Source of the DNA: Desulforamulus ferrireducens
Lineage (GTDB): Bacteria > Bacillota > Desulfotomaculia > Desulfotomaculales > Desulfotomaculaceae
Assembly (NCBI RefSeq): GCF_002005145.1
Contig: NZ_CP019698.1
Location: forward strand, 2,604,001-2,668,000
DNA: 64,000 nucleotides
Reading direction: 5' to 3'
Made by a program: the position numbers and the translations under genes
The notes under the pieces: model-generated
Database searches by the model: none
What the model saw: only the letters and a program-made list of their open reading frames with translations
Told to the model about the DNA's origin: nothing
In this document: piece by piece, positions 35,844-46,145 of the stretch
How the letters are laid out: each line of letters starts with the position of its first letter
How positions within the stretch are numbered: position 1 is the first letter of the stretch

Positions 35844-36143
35844 TTAGAACACCTCCCCAGGTTCCAGCAAGCTAAGGGATTTTATCTGACCTTCCACACA
35901 TATTTCATCGGTTTTGATATTACGCAGCATTAGGTTGCTACCTGTAATACCAACTTCCCCTTCGCCCACTTTAATACGGACCTTCTCGGTGGTGTATTCC
36001 ACGACGCCCCTATGATTTTCAATAAACACTTGCAAATTACCCACCAGGACAATTTTAGGCAAGTCCAACATAATGTCACTGGGTATCTCAAAAAAATCCG
36101 AAACTTGCTTTTTAAATTTCCTCTGCAGATCACGTAAGGACAT
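35844..36143 (-). CDS. yqfC: Sporulation protein YqfC
   Basis: 99 residues from the ATG at 36143, which follows GAGGAGGGGA; an in-frame ATG at 36176 lies in the hairpin upstream and is rejected. The YabP/YqfC-fold sequence includes IPSDIMLDLPKIVLVGNLQVFIENHRGV and KVGEGEVGITGSNL. YqfC is a small sporulation protein of unsettled function. The operon partner is yqfD. Confidence 0.93.
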   Translation of the reverse strand: MSLRDLQRKFKKQVSDFFEIPSDIMLDLPKIVLVGNLQVFIENHRGVVEYTTEKVRIKVGEGEVGITGSNLMLRNIKTDEICVEGQIKSLSLLEPGEVF

Positions 36144-36155
36144 AAAAAATCCCCT

Positions 36156-36182
36156 CCTCGGGATATCTTTATGCACCCGAGG
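36156..36182 (-). promoter_or_regulatory. Hairpin just upstream of the yqfC ribosome-binding site
   Basis: On the minus strand CCTCGGG (36176-36182) pairs with CCCGAGG (36156-36162) across a 13-base loop, and the second arm abuts the AGGGG of the yqfC ribosome-binding site. It could affect yqfC translation or be a weak terminator of the preceding gene. Confidence 0.5.
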
Positions 36183-36198
36183 AAGGGAACATTACTAT

Positions 36199-36630
36199 TT
36201 AATGGAAGATATTGTTTCTCCGCCGTTTAGCCAGCGGCGGTCCGAGGATTTCCGACAGTATAATGCCCTGCTGTGCCGTGGCCGGGTTTAGTATATCTAA
36301 ACCTGCCGTACAGGAAGCCTGCCGGGGAGCTTCTTCCTTCTTTAATACCGGTGCCTTTTTTTCCACCGTGGTTAGAGATTTCTGTACAGAGGGAGTAACG
36401 GCAGCAGGTACAGCTATTTTATACTTTTTCGGCGGTGTTACCTCTTCTATCTGCGCTACTTCTTCCTGTGGCGTGGGTGAACCCCACTTACGTCTCAGAT
36501 CCGGTGGCAACCGATAGGCAGGTTCCTCGTCTTCAGGTAACCTGGGTATGGGCTGTTGCTGGTTTTTCTTACGGTCATTTAGCACACGAAAAATAACCCA
36601 GAGGACCAACATTAAAAACAGTCCATCCAT
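36199..36630 (-). CDS. Hypothetical membrane-anchored protein between floA and yqfC
   Basis: 143 residues. One N-terminal membrane segment (LFLMLVLWVIFRVL, about 4-17) is followed by a charged, proline-rich low-complexity tail (PRLPEDEEPAYRLPPDLRRK; many K/E/P), ending ILSEILGPPLAKRRR. I do not recognise a family. The ATG at 36630 has a GGGGGTGG upstream. It is 14 nt from floA in the same direction, so it is likely co-transcribed; association with the FloA membrane domain is possible but unsupported. Confidence 0.65.
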   Translation of the reverse strand: MDGLFLMLVLWVIFRVLNDRKKNQQQPIPRLPEDEEPAYRLPPDLRRKWGSPTPQEEVAQIEEVTPPKKYKIAVPAAVTPSVQKSLTTVEKKAPVLKKEEAPRQASCTAGLDILNPATAQQGIILSEILGPPLAKRRRNNIFH

Positions 36631-36644
36631 GCAGCACCACCCCC

Positions 36645-37640
36645 TTAATCAGTATGTTTGCCCTTTTCCTTGCCGCCATTGGGATTGGAGATGGCTTCGC
36701 GCATTTTGGTATCTGCTAAAATATTTTGCATATTATAATAATCCATCACACCCAGACGACCTGAGCGAAAAGCCTCGGCCATGGCCCGGGGTACTTCTGC
36801 TTCCGCTTCCACAACCTTTGCCCTCATTTCCTGTACTCTGGCTTTCATTTCCTGTTCCAGGGCCACAGCCATGGCGCGACGTTCCTCCGCCTTGGCTTGA
36901 GCAATATTTTTATCCGCTTCAGCCTGATCTGTCTGTAGCTGAGCCCCAATGTTGCGACCAATGTCCACATCGGCAATATCAATGGATAAAATCTCAAAAG
37001 CTGTTCCGGCATCTAAGCCCTTAGTCAAGACTGTCTTGGAAATACTGTCTGGATTCTCCAGTACCATTTTGTGGGATTCCGCGCTACCTACGCTGGTAAC
37101 AACACCTTCACCCACCCTGGCAATAACTGTTTCTTCACCTGCACCACCCACCAGGCGGTCAATATTGGCCCTTACAGTTACTCTGGCTACAGCCTTTAAT
37201 TCAATACCATCCTTAGCCACGGCACTGATCACAGGTGTTTCAATAACCTTAGGGTTAACACTCATCTGTACAGCTTCCAGCACATTACGTCCTGCTAAAT
37301 CAATGGCAGCCGCCCTTTCAAAGGGTAAGGGTATATTGGCTCGCTCAGCAGCAATCAGGGCATCCACCACCCGATCAACATTACCCCCGGCCAAATAATG
37401 GGCCTCTAACTGATCCACTGTTACGTTTAAACCTGCTTTGTCAGCCTTAATCAGGGCATTGACGATTTGGGCCGGTGGCACACGACGCAACCGCATACCT
37501 ACTAAAGTAATGATACCCACTTTCACCCCTGCAGCCAGGGCGGAAATCCACAGTCCCACCGGAATAAAACTAAACAGAACCACAATGAAGATGACTACCA
37601 TGAAGAGTAGTAGTAGGAAGGCTAGACCTCCTGTACCCAT
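36645..37640 (-). CDS. floA: Flotillin-like protein FloA (UPF0365/YqfA)
   Basis: A 331-residue protein. A membrane hairpin region at the N-terminus (about 5-50) is followed by an SPFH-type domain (VIKTPV-like: [42 protein letters not shown]) and a coiled-coil EA-rich region (about 230-290). FloA organises membrane microdomains in Bacillus. It follows an NfeD-like gene, as in the conserved nfeD-floA pair. Confidence 0.95.
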   Translation of the reverse strand: MGTGGLAFLLLLFMVVIFIVVLFSFIPVGLWISALAAGVKVGIITLVGMRLRRVPPAQIVNALIKADKAGLNVTVDQLEAHYLAGGNVDRVVDALIAAERANIPLPFERAAAIDLAGRNVLEAVQMSVNPKVIETPVISAVAKDGIELKAVARVTVRANIDRLVGGAGEETVIARVGEGVVTSVGSAESHKMVLENPDSISKTVLTKGLDAGTAFEILSIDIADVDIGRNIGAQLQTDQAEADKNIAQAKAEERRAMAVALEQEMKARVQEMRAKVVEAEAEVPRAMAEAFRSGRLGVMDYYNMQNILADTKMREAISNPNGGKEKGKHTD

Positions 37641-37825
37641 GTAATAACCTCCTTTTAATCTATTGTCTTACTATTGTCTTAGGCTTTGTTATCGGCTGTC
37701 AGGATTTTAAAACTGGGCCACCAAGTATTACCCGCAAGCCCAGTTCTGACCTAACAGAATTACTGTCAGCCCAGACAACCTCTAATACTCCAGACTGTTG
37801 TTACAATAAAATGTAACACTAATTA

Positions 37826-38335
37826 TCATTCCCCACTGTCCTCCACTGCTTTCACCACCACTCTGGTACCTTCCACGCGGATTACCAATACCTGTGTACC
37901 AGGGGAGATAAAATCTCCTTCGGTGACCACATCTATTTTTTTGCCCTCAATTAATGCAGCACCCGCAGGACGCAGGGGTGTGGCTGCTACGCCACGACAA
38001 CCCAACAGGCTTTCCAACTCCTGTGGGGGTGCCAGATAACCTTCTTCCCTCTTCTGCCGATTGGCCAGAGTTACCTTGCGCCAAAAATTCAGCTTGGTGG
38101 CCAGCCAAAAACCACCCACTAACAGCACCAGGGTGATGACCAAGGCCGCGGTCAGAGCCTGGGTGGCATGAAAAATATCTACCGATAGTAAAAGCACACC
38201 CCAACCCAGTAAAATAACACCCACTACACCGGCAAAACCAAACCCCGGCGCAATGAATATCTCCAAAATCAAAGCAGCTATGCCCAGAACAAAGGCAAGG
38301 GTTGCCAACCAGCCAGACATTTCGGCTAAAAACAA
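37826..38335 (-). CDS. NfeD-family membrane protein (short form)
   Basis: A 169-residue protein with three or four membrane segments (about 8-90, e.g. LGIAALILEIFIAPGFGFAGVVG) and a C-terminal OB-fold NfeD domain (about 110-165: LLGCRGVAATPLRPAGAALIEGKKIDVV, VEGTRVVVKAV). The long form's ClpP-like protease domain is absent. It lies upstream of floA, its usual partner, separated by 185 bp in which I see no gene. Confidence 0.9.
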   Translation of the reverse strand: MFLAEMSGWLATLAFVLGIAALILEIFIAPGFGFAGVVGVILLGWGVLLLSVDIFHATQALTAALVITLVLLVGGFWLATKLNFWRKVTLANRQKREEGYLAPPQELESLLGCRGVAATPLRPAGAALIEGKKIDVVTEGDFISPGTQVLVIRVEGTRVVVKAVEDSGE

Positions 38336-38429
38336 AATAAATCACCTCACTTGCCCACTTCTTACTATAGTTGTTATTTTCCACACCCTATAGTTTATTC
38401 CCTTTGTTTGCCTAATTTACAGTTAAATT

Positions 38430-38467
38430 AAAAAATGCTTGGCACATATTTGACATGCCAAGCATTT
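38430..38467 (-). terminator. Intrinsic terminator after rpsU
   Basis: Read leftward: AAATGCTTGGCA, an 11-base loop, TGCCAAGCATTTTTT. The 12-bp stem starts 14 bases after the rpsU stop and ends in a T-run. Confidence 0.9.
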
Positions 38468-38480
38468 GTTTGATCTCTGC

Positions 38481-38660
38481 TTATCTAAAATTTTTGCGCT
38501 TACGTGCTGCTTCGGATTTTTTCTTTCTTCTTACACTGGGTTTTTCATAGTGTTCATGTTTGCGTGCCTCAGCCAAAACGCCAGCCTTTTGGCAGGTCCG
38601 CTTAAAGCGCCGGAGGGCACTGTCCAGTGTTTCGTTCTTGCCTACTTTTACTTCCGCCAC
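38481..38660 (-). CDS. rpsU: 30S ribosomal protein S21
   Basis: A 59-residue protein not longer than many noise frames but unmistakable: [19 protein letters not shown], then [20 protein letters not shown] and [17 protein letters not shown]. It starts with GTG at 38660 behind GGAGGGAGG. S21 sits at the mRNA exit side of the 30S head. The gene is followed by a strong terminator and lies next to hinT and mtaB, close to its place in B. subtilis; yqeY, its usual neighbour there, is absent. Confidence 0.96.
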   Translation of the reverse strand: MAEVKVGKNETLDSALRRFKRTCQKAGVLAEARKHEHYEKPSVRRKKKSEAARKRKNFR

Positions 38661-38786
38661 TCAATTTCCCTCCCTCCGCCAAACCATCAAACCTAGGATA
38701 ATTTATACGGGCTTCCCCAATATACTATCCCAAAAATTACAATACCACTTTATTATACCTTGACATTTAGAATCAGTCAACAGGTA

Positions 38787-39128
38787 TTAGCCTGGCGGCC
38801 ATTGCATTTGTCTGCCACCTATCAGATGGAAGTGTATATGATATACAGTTTGGCCTCCATCCTCTTTACAGTTGGAAACCACCCGATATCCCTTGGCCAA
38901 ACCTAATTCCTTGGCCAATTTGGCAGCCGTTACCAAAATATGACCCATGAGTTCAGCATTTTCGGCTGTTAAATCCTCAAGGGTGGCAATATGTTGTTTA
39001 GGAATAATTAATACATGAACCGGAGCCACAGGGGCAATATCCTTAAAGGCCAAAACCTGATCGTCTTCGTATACCTTCTGGGCAGGAATCTCACCGGCTA
39101 TGATTTTACAAAAGAGGCAGTCTTGCAC
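38787..39128 (-). CDS. HIT-family nucleotide-binding protein (HinT)
   Basis: A 113-residue protein. The N-terminus has two cysteines (CLFCKIIAGEIPA), with VYEDDQVLAFKDIAP, HVLIIPKQH and the histidine triad HIHFHLIGG (HxHxH) near the C-terminus. HinT-type enzymes hydrolyse purine nucleoside phosphoramidates such as AMP-lysine. It was probably transcribed with rpsU or alone. Confidence 0.95.
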   Translation of the reverse strand: MQDCLFCKIIAGEIPAQKVYEDDQVLAFKDIAPVAPVHVLIIPKQHIATLEDLTAENAELMGHILVTAAKLAKELGLAKGYRVVSNCKEDGGQTVYHIHFHLIGGRQMQWPPG

Positions 39129-39221
39129 AACAACACCTCCCCCCGGAAAAGCTAAACATCTTAGTCATAGTCTTCCCTAAAAGATTATTCAACACACTAT
39201 GATTATTATCCTGCAAACCTG

Positions 39222-40532
39222 TTAAATAATTCTGCCTTTTAGATACTGTCCAAATATTTCATCGATATGTACTCTCACCAACTGGCCCCGCAACTTTTCC
39301 TCGGCGGGAAAAATCACTTTAAGATAGGTATCGGTGTGTCCCTCAAAAAGCCGATTGTCACCTTCGTGGGGTTGTTCCACCAGCACTTCCAGGTCTTGGC
39401 CCAGTTGTTTGCGGGCAAACTTATTAGCTAATTTGTCTCCCAGCTCAATAAGCCTTTTGCTGCGTTCTTCCTTGACATGAGGACTTACCTGGTCTGGCAT
39501 TGCCGCCGCCGGGGTTCCCTTCCGAGGTGAATATTTAAACACGTGTAGCGAGGCAAAGCCTACACGCTCCACTGTTTGCAAGGTATTCTGAAACTGCCCT
39601 TCAGTTTCCCCAGGGAAACCCACAATGACATCGGTGGTCAGGGCGACTCCTGGTATGGCTTGATAAATGTTGTTAACCAGCGACTCGAATTGAGCAATGT
39701 TATAACGTCGCCGCATACTGGCTAAGACCTCATCGTCACCGCTTTGCAGGGGGATGTGGAGATGCCGACAGATGTTAGGATTACTGGCCACAGCCTTAAT
39801 CAGGGCGTCATTAATGTCGTGGGGCTCAATGGAACCCAGTCTTAAACGCAAAAGGCCCGGTAGTTTAGCTAAGCGATCCACCAGCCAGGCCAAGTCTATC
39901 TGCTCATCGGCAAAATCCTGACCATAGGCACCAATATGTATACCGGTTAAAACAATTTCCTTAAAACCCTGTTCAATAAGTTGGGTGGCAGAAGTCAGAA
40001 CATTTTCCGGCAGACGACTGCGTACCGGTCCTCTGGCATAGGGAATAATGCAATAGGCACAGAAACTATTACACCCTTCCTGTATTTTTAGGAAGGCCCT
40101 GGTTTTGCCCTGTTCTATGGGCACAGGCAATTCCTCATAGGAGTGGCTGTCCATAATATCATCCACTGCCTTAACCGGCCCTTTTCCTTTGGCAAAGGCC
40201 TCTACCAGTTTGACAATATTGGCTTTGTCCTTGGTTCCCACCACTAAATCCACCCCGGGGATTTCCAACACTTCCCCCGGTGAGGTTTGGGCATAACAAC
40301 CGGTCACTGCAATGACAGCCTGGGCATTTTGTTTGGCAGCCCGGCGGATCATTTGTCGGGATTTGCGATCTCCCAGGTGGGTGACAGTACAGGTATTAAT
40401 TACATAAACATCTGCCTGCTGCTCAAAATCCACCATCTCATAGCCGGCCTGGCGAAATAAATCACCGATGGCGGCAGATTCGTATTGGTTAACCTTACAG
40501 CCAAGGGTATAGATGGCAGCTGTTTTTGGCAA
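39222..40532 (-). CDS. mtaB: tRNA (N6-threonylcarbamoyladenosine-37-C2) methylthiotransferase MtaB
   Basis: A 436-residue protein from a TTG at 40532 with GGGGGGAT upstream. The UPF0004 domain starts IYTLGCKVNQYESA, with further cluster cysteines in NTCTVTHLGD and TGCYAQTSP. The radical-SAM CxxxCxxC is in QEGCNSFCAYCIIPYARG. A C-terminal TRAM domain follows. It makes ms2t6A at position 37 of ANN-decoding tRNAs. It lies downstream of rsmE, as in B. subtilis (yqeV). Confidence 0.95.
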   Translation of the reverse strand: MPKTAAIYTLGCKVNQYESAAIGDLFRQAGYEMVDFEQQADVYVINTCTVTHLGDRKSRQMIRRAAKQNAQAVIAVTGCYAQTSPGEVLEIPGVDLVVGTKDKANIVKLVEAFAKGKGPVKAVDDIMDSHSYEELPVPIEQGKTRAFLKIQEGCNSFCAYCIIPYARGPVRSRLPENVLTSATQLIEQGFKEIVLTGIHIGAYGQDFADEQIDLAWLVDRLAKLPGLLRLRLGSIEPHDINDALIKAVASNPNICRHLHIPLQSGDDEVLASMRRRYNIAQFESLVNNIYQAIPGVALTTDVIVGFPGETEGQFQNTLQTVERVGFASLHVFKYSPRKGTPAAAMPDQVSPHVKEERSKRLIELGDKLANKFARKQLGQDLEVLVEQPHEGDNRLFEGHTDTYLKVIFPAEEKLRGQLVRVHIDEIFGQYLKGRII

Positions 40533-40544
40533 AGAAATCCCCCC

Positions 40545-41285
40545 TTACCCCAGCTCTGCAAAATGATAGAGCACCATGGTTAGCACCGCGGGGCCTGCCG
40601 TTTCGGTACGTAAAATGCGTTCACCCAGAGTCACCAAGTGGCAGCCTCTCTCCCGGACGACGGTTACTTCCGCTTGCTCGAAGCCACCCTCTGGCCCAAT
40701 AAACAGGTAGACTTCCGTAGGTTTTTCCACCCTTTGTAAAAGCGACCTTAAGGACTGGGAGTTTTCCTCCTCCCAGGGCATTATAAGTAAGGCATCGGCA
40801 GGGAGACTGTTTAAGATCTCCTCCCAGTTGCTTAACCGTTGTACTTCCGGTACACTGGGACGACGGCACTGCTTGGCAGCTTCTAAGGCCACCCTTTGCC
40901 ACCGTTCCTGACGCTCGGCTACTTTTTTCCCCTCTAATTTCACAACTGAGCGAGCTGCCGCCAGAGGTATGATCCGATGCACACCCAATTCGGTACACTT
41001 TTGAATAATGCTCTCCATTTTATCGCCCTTAGGCAAACCTTGCACCAGGGAAACCTTAAGAGTTGGCTCCCCCGCACCGGTTTCCGAGCTAAGGATGCGG
41101 CAGAGTACTTCTTCTTTATTTATGTCACAAATCTCTGCTTGGTAAACCATGCCCCGGCCATCTAAAAGGGTCAGCCGGTCCCCTGGCACCATTCTTAAGA
41201 CCGTTCTAATGTGTTTGACATCCGATCCTGTAATGCTAGCTTTGTCATCTTGTATTTGCTGTGGTGGCACAAAAAAACGGGCCAA
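40545..41285 (-). CDS. rsmE: 16S rRNA (uracil-1498-N3)-methyltransferase
   Basis: A 246-residue SPOUT-class methyltransferase. The start is a TTG at 41285 just behind prmA. The N-terminal PUA-like part (DVKHIRTVLRMVPGDRLTLLDG) is followed by the knot region (FIGPEGGFEQAEV, LGERILRTETAGPAVL). It methylates U1498 of 16S rRNA. Confidence 0.96.
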   Translation of the reverse strand: MARFFVPPQQIQDDKASITGSDVKHIRTVLRMVPGDRLTLLDGRGMVYQAEICDINKEEVLCRILSSETGAGEPTLKVSLVQGLPKGDKMESIIQKCTELGVHRIIPLAAARSVVKLEGKKVAERQERWQRVALEAAKQCRRPSVPEVQRLSNWEEILNSLPADALLIMPWEEENSQSLRSLLQRVEKPTEVYLFIGPEGGFEQAEVTVVRERGCHLVTLGERILRTETAGPAVLTMVLYHFAELG

Positions 41286-41288
41286 GGT

Positions 41289-42218
41289 TTATCCCTCCAG
41301 AACACTCAGGTACGCTACCCACTCGCCGTCTTCCTTCTTCTCCATGATCCGGAAGCCCTTTTGCTCCAGCTTTTCCTGTACTTCTTCCGCCCGGAAACGG
41401 ATAATCCCCGAGGTTATGAAATATCCCCCGGGTTTAAGAATTCTCAGCACATCGGGGGCTAATGTGATAATGACATTGGCGATGATGTTAGCAATAACAA
41501 TATCCACCGGCTCGGTTACTTGCTCCAGCAGGTTGCCTTCCAGAACTGTCACTTGCCCGGCCACCTGGTTAAGCTCAACGTTTTCCTTAGCCACTTTAAC
41601 AGCCACGGGATCTAAATCCACAGCCAACACCTTAGCCGCTCCCAGTTTGGCAGAGGTAATGGCCAAAATACCTGTACCGGTCCCTACATCTGCAACCTGT
41701 TCGCCACCCTTAATAATGTCTTCTAAAAACTCCATACACATGGTAGTGGTGGGGTGGTTACCACAGCCAAAGGCCATGCCAGGGTCCAACTCCAAGACCA
41801 GACGATTGTCCTGGAGGGTGTATGATTCCCAAGTGGGTTTTACCGCCAGCTTTTTGCCAATTTCCAGCGGTTTATAATAGGCCATCCAGGCAGTGGCCCA
41901 ATCCTCTTCAACCACTGGCTTGGTTTCAAAGATGGGGACCTCCGCCAAGGGTAAAGCCGAGAGTTTTTCCTGTAGCCGTACCAATTTGTCCTCCAGCCCT
42001 GTTCCCTCGGGCAGGTAAGCTCTGACAATGGGCATGGTACGATTAAGTACCTCCGGAGGAAATTCATAATGATCCCATTTATTTTCTGCAATACCTTGAG
42101 CAATTAAGGCGGGGTCTTCGATCACTACCCCGCCGGCCCCTAATTCATCAAAGATATAACTAACCATTTCAATTCCCTCCGGGGGGACATGAACGGATAT
42201 TTCAAGCCAAGTGGTCAA
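41289..42218 (-). CDS. prmA: Ribosomal protein L11 methyltransferase
   Basis: A 309-residue protein. An N-terminal substrate-binding domain is followed by a Rossmann methyltransferase core: motif I VADVGTGTGILAITSAKLGA, acidic VLAVDLDPVAV and the post-motif NIIANVIITLAP (NxxxN/P type). It trimethylates L11. It lies between dnaJ and rsmE in the usual order. Confidence 0.96.
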   Translation of the reverse strand: MTTWLEISVHVPPEGIEMVSYIFDELGAGGVVIEDPALIAQGIAENKWDHYEFPPEVLNRTMPIVRAYLPEGTGLEDKLVRLQEKLSALPLAEVPIFETKPVVEEDWATAWMAYYKPLEIGKKLAVKPTWESYTLQDNRLVLELDPGMAFGCGNHPTTTMCMEFLEDIIKGGEQVADVGTGTGILAITSAKLGAAKVLAVDLDPVAVKVAKENVELNQVAGQVTVLEGNLLEQVTEPVDIVIANIIANVIITLAPDVLRILKPGGYFITSGIIRFRAEEVQEKLEQKGFRIMEKKEDGEWVAYLSVLEG

Positions 42219-42239
42219 AGGGGCCGCCTCCTTATTTAC

Positions 42240-43364
42240 TTATTTAAAAGCATTTTTCATTTTCTCAAAAATATTCTTTTCCTGGGCTTTGGGTACTTTA
42301 TCGCCGCTTAGTCTGGCAAATTCCTTTAATAGTTCTTTTTGTTTGTCATTAAGCTTGGTGGGTGTGACTACTTTTACCCGCACATGTTGATCACCCCGGC
42401 CAGTGCCATGAAGGTAGGGAATACCTTTATCTTTAATGCGGAAAATGGTGCCTGTCTGGGTTCCTTCGGGTATCTTTAGAGCGGCAGTACCATCTAAGGT
42501 GGGCACTTCGATTACATCACCCAGTGCCGCTTGGACAAAGGAAAGGTCGATATCGCAGACCACTTCATTGCCTTCCCGACGGAAGAATTTATGCGGACGC
42601 ACCATAATATAAACATAGAGGTCACCGGGCGGGCCACCCCGTATGCCGGCTTCACCTTCACCACTAAGGCGCAGGCGAGAACCTTCGTCAACCCCGGCGG
42701 GAATTTTAACGTGAATGGTCTTGGTTTTCCTAATTTGCCCAGCACCGCGACAGGTGGGACAGGGTTTTTCAATAATTTTACCAGTACCGTGACATTTATC
42801 GCAGGTACGGCTTTGCACAATGCGTCCAAAGGGTGTATTAGCAGCGTATTGTACTTGACCGGAACCATGACAGGTACCACAGGTTATGGGTCTGCTGCCT
42901 GGCGCTGAGCCGCTGCCGGCACAGGTGTCACAGGTTTCGGTGCGGGGCACCTGAATATCCTTTTCCACCCCAAAGGCTGCTTCTTTAAAGGATAATTCCA
43001 GATTAAAGCGCAGGTCATTTCCCTTTTGCGGGCCATTGCGTTGCCGTCCCATACCACCAAAGAACATATCAAAGATATCGCCCAGGCCACCCATATCACC
43101 AAAGCCACCGAAACCACCGGCCCCAAAACCTTGACCGTCTGTGGCAGCGTGGCCGTATTGATCATAGGCTGCCCGCTTATTCTCATCACTGAGCACCGCA
43201 TAGGCTTCAGCTATTTCTTTGAACTTGGCTTCAGCTTCTTCCTTTGGACCATCATAGACGTCCGGGTGGTACTGACGGGCCAGTTTGCGGTAAGCTTTTT
43301 TAATTTCATCCGCCGAGGCACCTCTGGCCACTCCCAATACCTCGTAATAGTCACGCTTAGCCAT
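42240..43364 (-). CDS. dnaJ: Chaperone DnaJ
   Basis: A 374-residue type I J-protein. The J domain has HPDVY (HPD in [15 protein letters not shown]), followed by a Gly/Phe-rich region ([20 protein letters not shown]), four zinc-finger repeats ([32 protein letters not shown]) and a C-terminal substrate-binding domain. It stimulates the ATPase of DnaK. A 13-bp hairpin separates it from dnaK. Confidence 0.98.
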   Translation of the reverse strand: MAKRDYYEVLGVARGASADEIKKAYRKLARQYHPDVYDGPKEEAEAKFKEIAEAYAVLSDENKRAAYDQYGHAATDGQGFGAGGFGGFGDMGGLGDIFDMFFGGMGRQRNGPQKGNDLRFNLELSFKEAAFGVEKDIQVPRTETCDTCAGSGSAPGSRPITCGTCHGSGQVQYAANTPFGRIVQSRTCDKCHGTGKIIEKPCPTCRGAGQIRKTKTIHVKIPAGVDEGSRLRLSGEGEAGIRGGPPGDLYVYIMVRPHKFFRREGNEVVCDIDLSFVQAALGDVIEVPTLDGTAALKIPEGTQTGTIFRIKDKGIPYLHGTGRGDQHVRVKVVTPTKLNDKQKELLKEFARLSGDKVPKAQEKNIFEKMKNAFK

Positions 43365-43388
43365 GTTTCACCACCTAACATTCATAAA

Positions 43389-43416
43389 TTACAGGGGAAT
43401 CAAGATTCCCCTGTAA
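43389..43416 (-). promoter_or_regulatory. Perfect hairpin between dnaK and dnaJ
   Basis: TTACAGGGGAATC (43389-43401) and GATTCCCCTGTAA (43404-43416) are exact complements. Read leftward the stem is followed by TTTATG, a weak T-run. It could be a partial terminator or an RNA-processing/stability element lowering dnaJ relative to dnaK. Confidence 0.7.
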
Positions 43417-43508
43417 TGAAAGTACTGACTTATTATATGACAAAATCTTAAATCCTGACAATAACTGAATATTTTAGGTTATCGTCGCCCAACACCGGAA
43501 CAATTTGC

Positions 43509-45365
<1,857 letters not shown>

Positions 45366-45434
45366 CTAATATTGAAAAGATTAGCTAAGTTGAGGGTTGT
45401 TGCTTTAAGGCAAAGGTTTGCATTATGTATTGCC

Positions 45435-45551
45435 AACAGCCTTCAGCCATCGACCGTCAGCTTTTTAGGCACACCAATTTGCGTAGCTGGAAAGCCCTCA
45501 AGATAACCAATCTTAGAACTTTAATAATGAAAGCTGAGGGCTGATGGCTAC
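45435..45551. repeat. AGCTGATGGCTGA-family repeat pair in the grpE-dnaK gap
   Basis: Two copies of the motif, ACAGCCTTCAGCCATCGACC (from 45436) and AAAGCTGAGGGCTGATGGCT (from 45530), are inverted relative to each other with about 65 bases between them. Together they fill most of the 200-bp gap between grpE and dnaK. Transcribed, they could form a large hairpin within the heat-shock mRNA. Confidence 0.7.
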
Positions 45552-45553
45552 CT

Positions 45554-46141
45554 TTATTTTGCCACCTTCACCATGGAAGGACGAATTACCTTACCTTTGA
45601 GGTAATAGCCCACCAATAACTCTTCTACAACGGTGTTTTCCGGTTGGTTGGAATCTTCCACTTGCATTACCGCATCGTGGATATTGGGGTCAAATTGTTC
45701 ACCCAGGGCTGGAATGGGTGCCAGACCTTCGCCTTTTAATACGTCGAAGAACTGACGATGAATCATTTCTACCCCATTAATGAACTTTTCCCCACCGTCT
45801 CCGGCAGCAGCCAGAGCTCGCTGAAAATTATCCAGCACAGGCAGCAAATTTTTAATCAGTTGCTCAGAGCCATATTTAATTATTTCTTCCCGTTCCTGGC
45901 GGCTGCGCCGGCGTAGGTTTTCATAATCAGCCTGTAGCCTCAGTGCCCGGTTAAAGTTAGCTTCTGCTTCAGAAATTTTCTCCAACAGCAACTTCTTTAA
46001 TTCCTCTGGGTCATCGGGCAGGTTGAGAGCTTCCGTTGCCTCAGTATTGCTGTTATCTTCAGCAGCATTGCTGTTTTCCTCAGCAACCTGCTGCTCTTTC
46101 AGAATCGTTTCTTGATTCTGCTCCTTCTTTTCTTCGGTCAC
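45554..46141 (-). CDS. grpE: Nucleotide exchange factor GrpE
   Basis: A 195-residue protein starting at GTG 46141. An acidic, Asn/Glu-rich N-terminus leads into a long coiled coil (EEKISEAEANFNRALRLQADYENLRRR-type, about 60-95), the beta-wing and the conserved C-terminal VLKGEGLAPIPALGEQFDPNIHDAV. It releases ADP from DnaK. It starts 4 bases after the chaperonin gene stop. Confidence 0.96.
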   Translation of the reverse strand: MTEEKKEQNQETILKEQQVAEENSNAAEDNSNTEATEALNLPDDPEELKKLLLEKISEAEANFNRALRLQADYENLRRRSRQEREEIIKYGSEQLIKNLLPVLDNFQRALAAAGDGGEKFINGVEMIHRQFFDVLKGEGLAPIPALGEQFDPNIHDAVMQVEDSNQPENTVVEELLVGYYLKGKVIRPSMVKVAK

Positions 46142-46145
46142 TTTA

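Noticed and set aside
42531-42908. 125-codon rightward frame inside dnaJ
   Set aside because: Antisense shadow of the zinc-finger region of dnaJ, which is intact and fully conserved.
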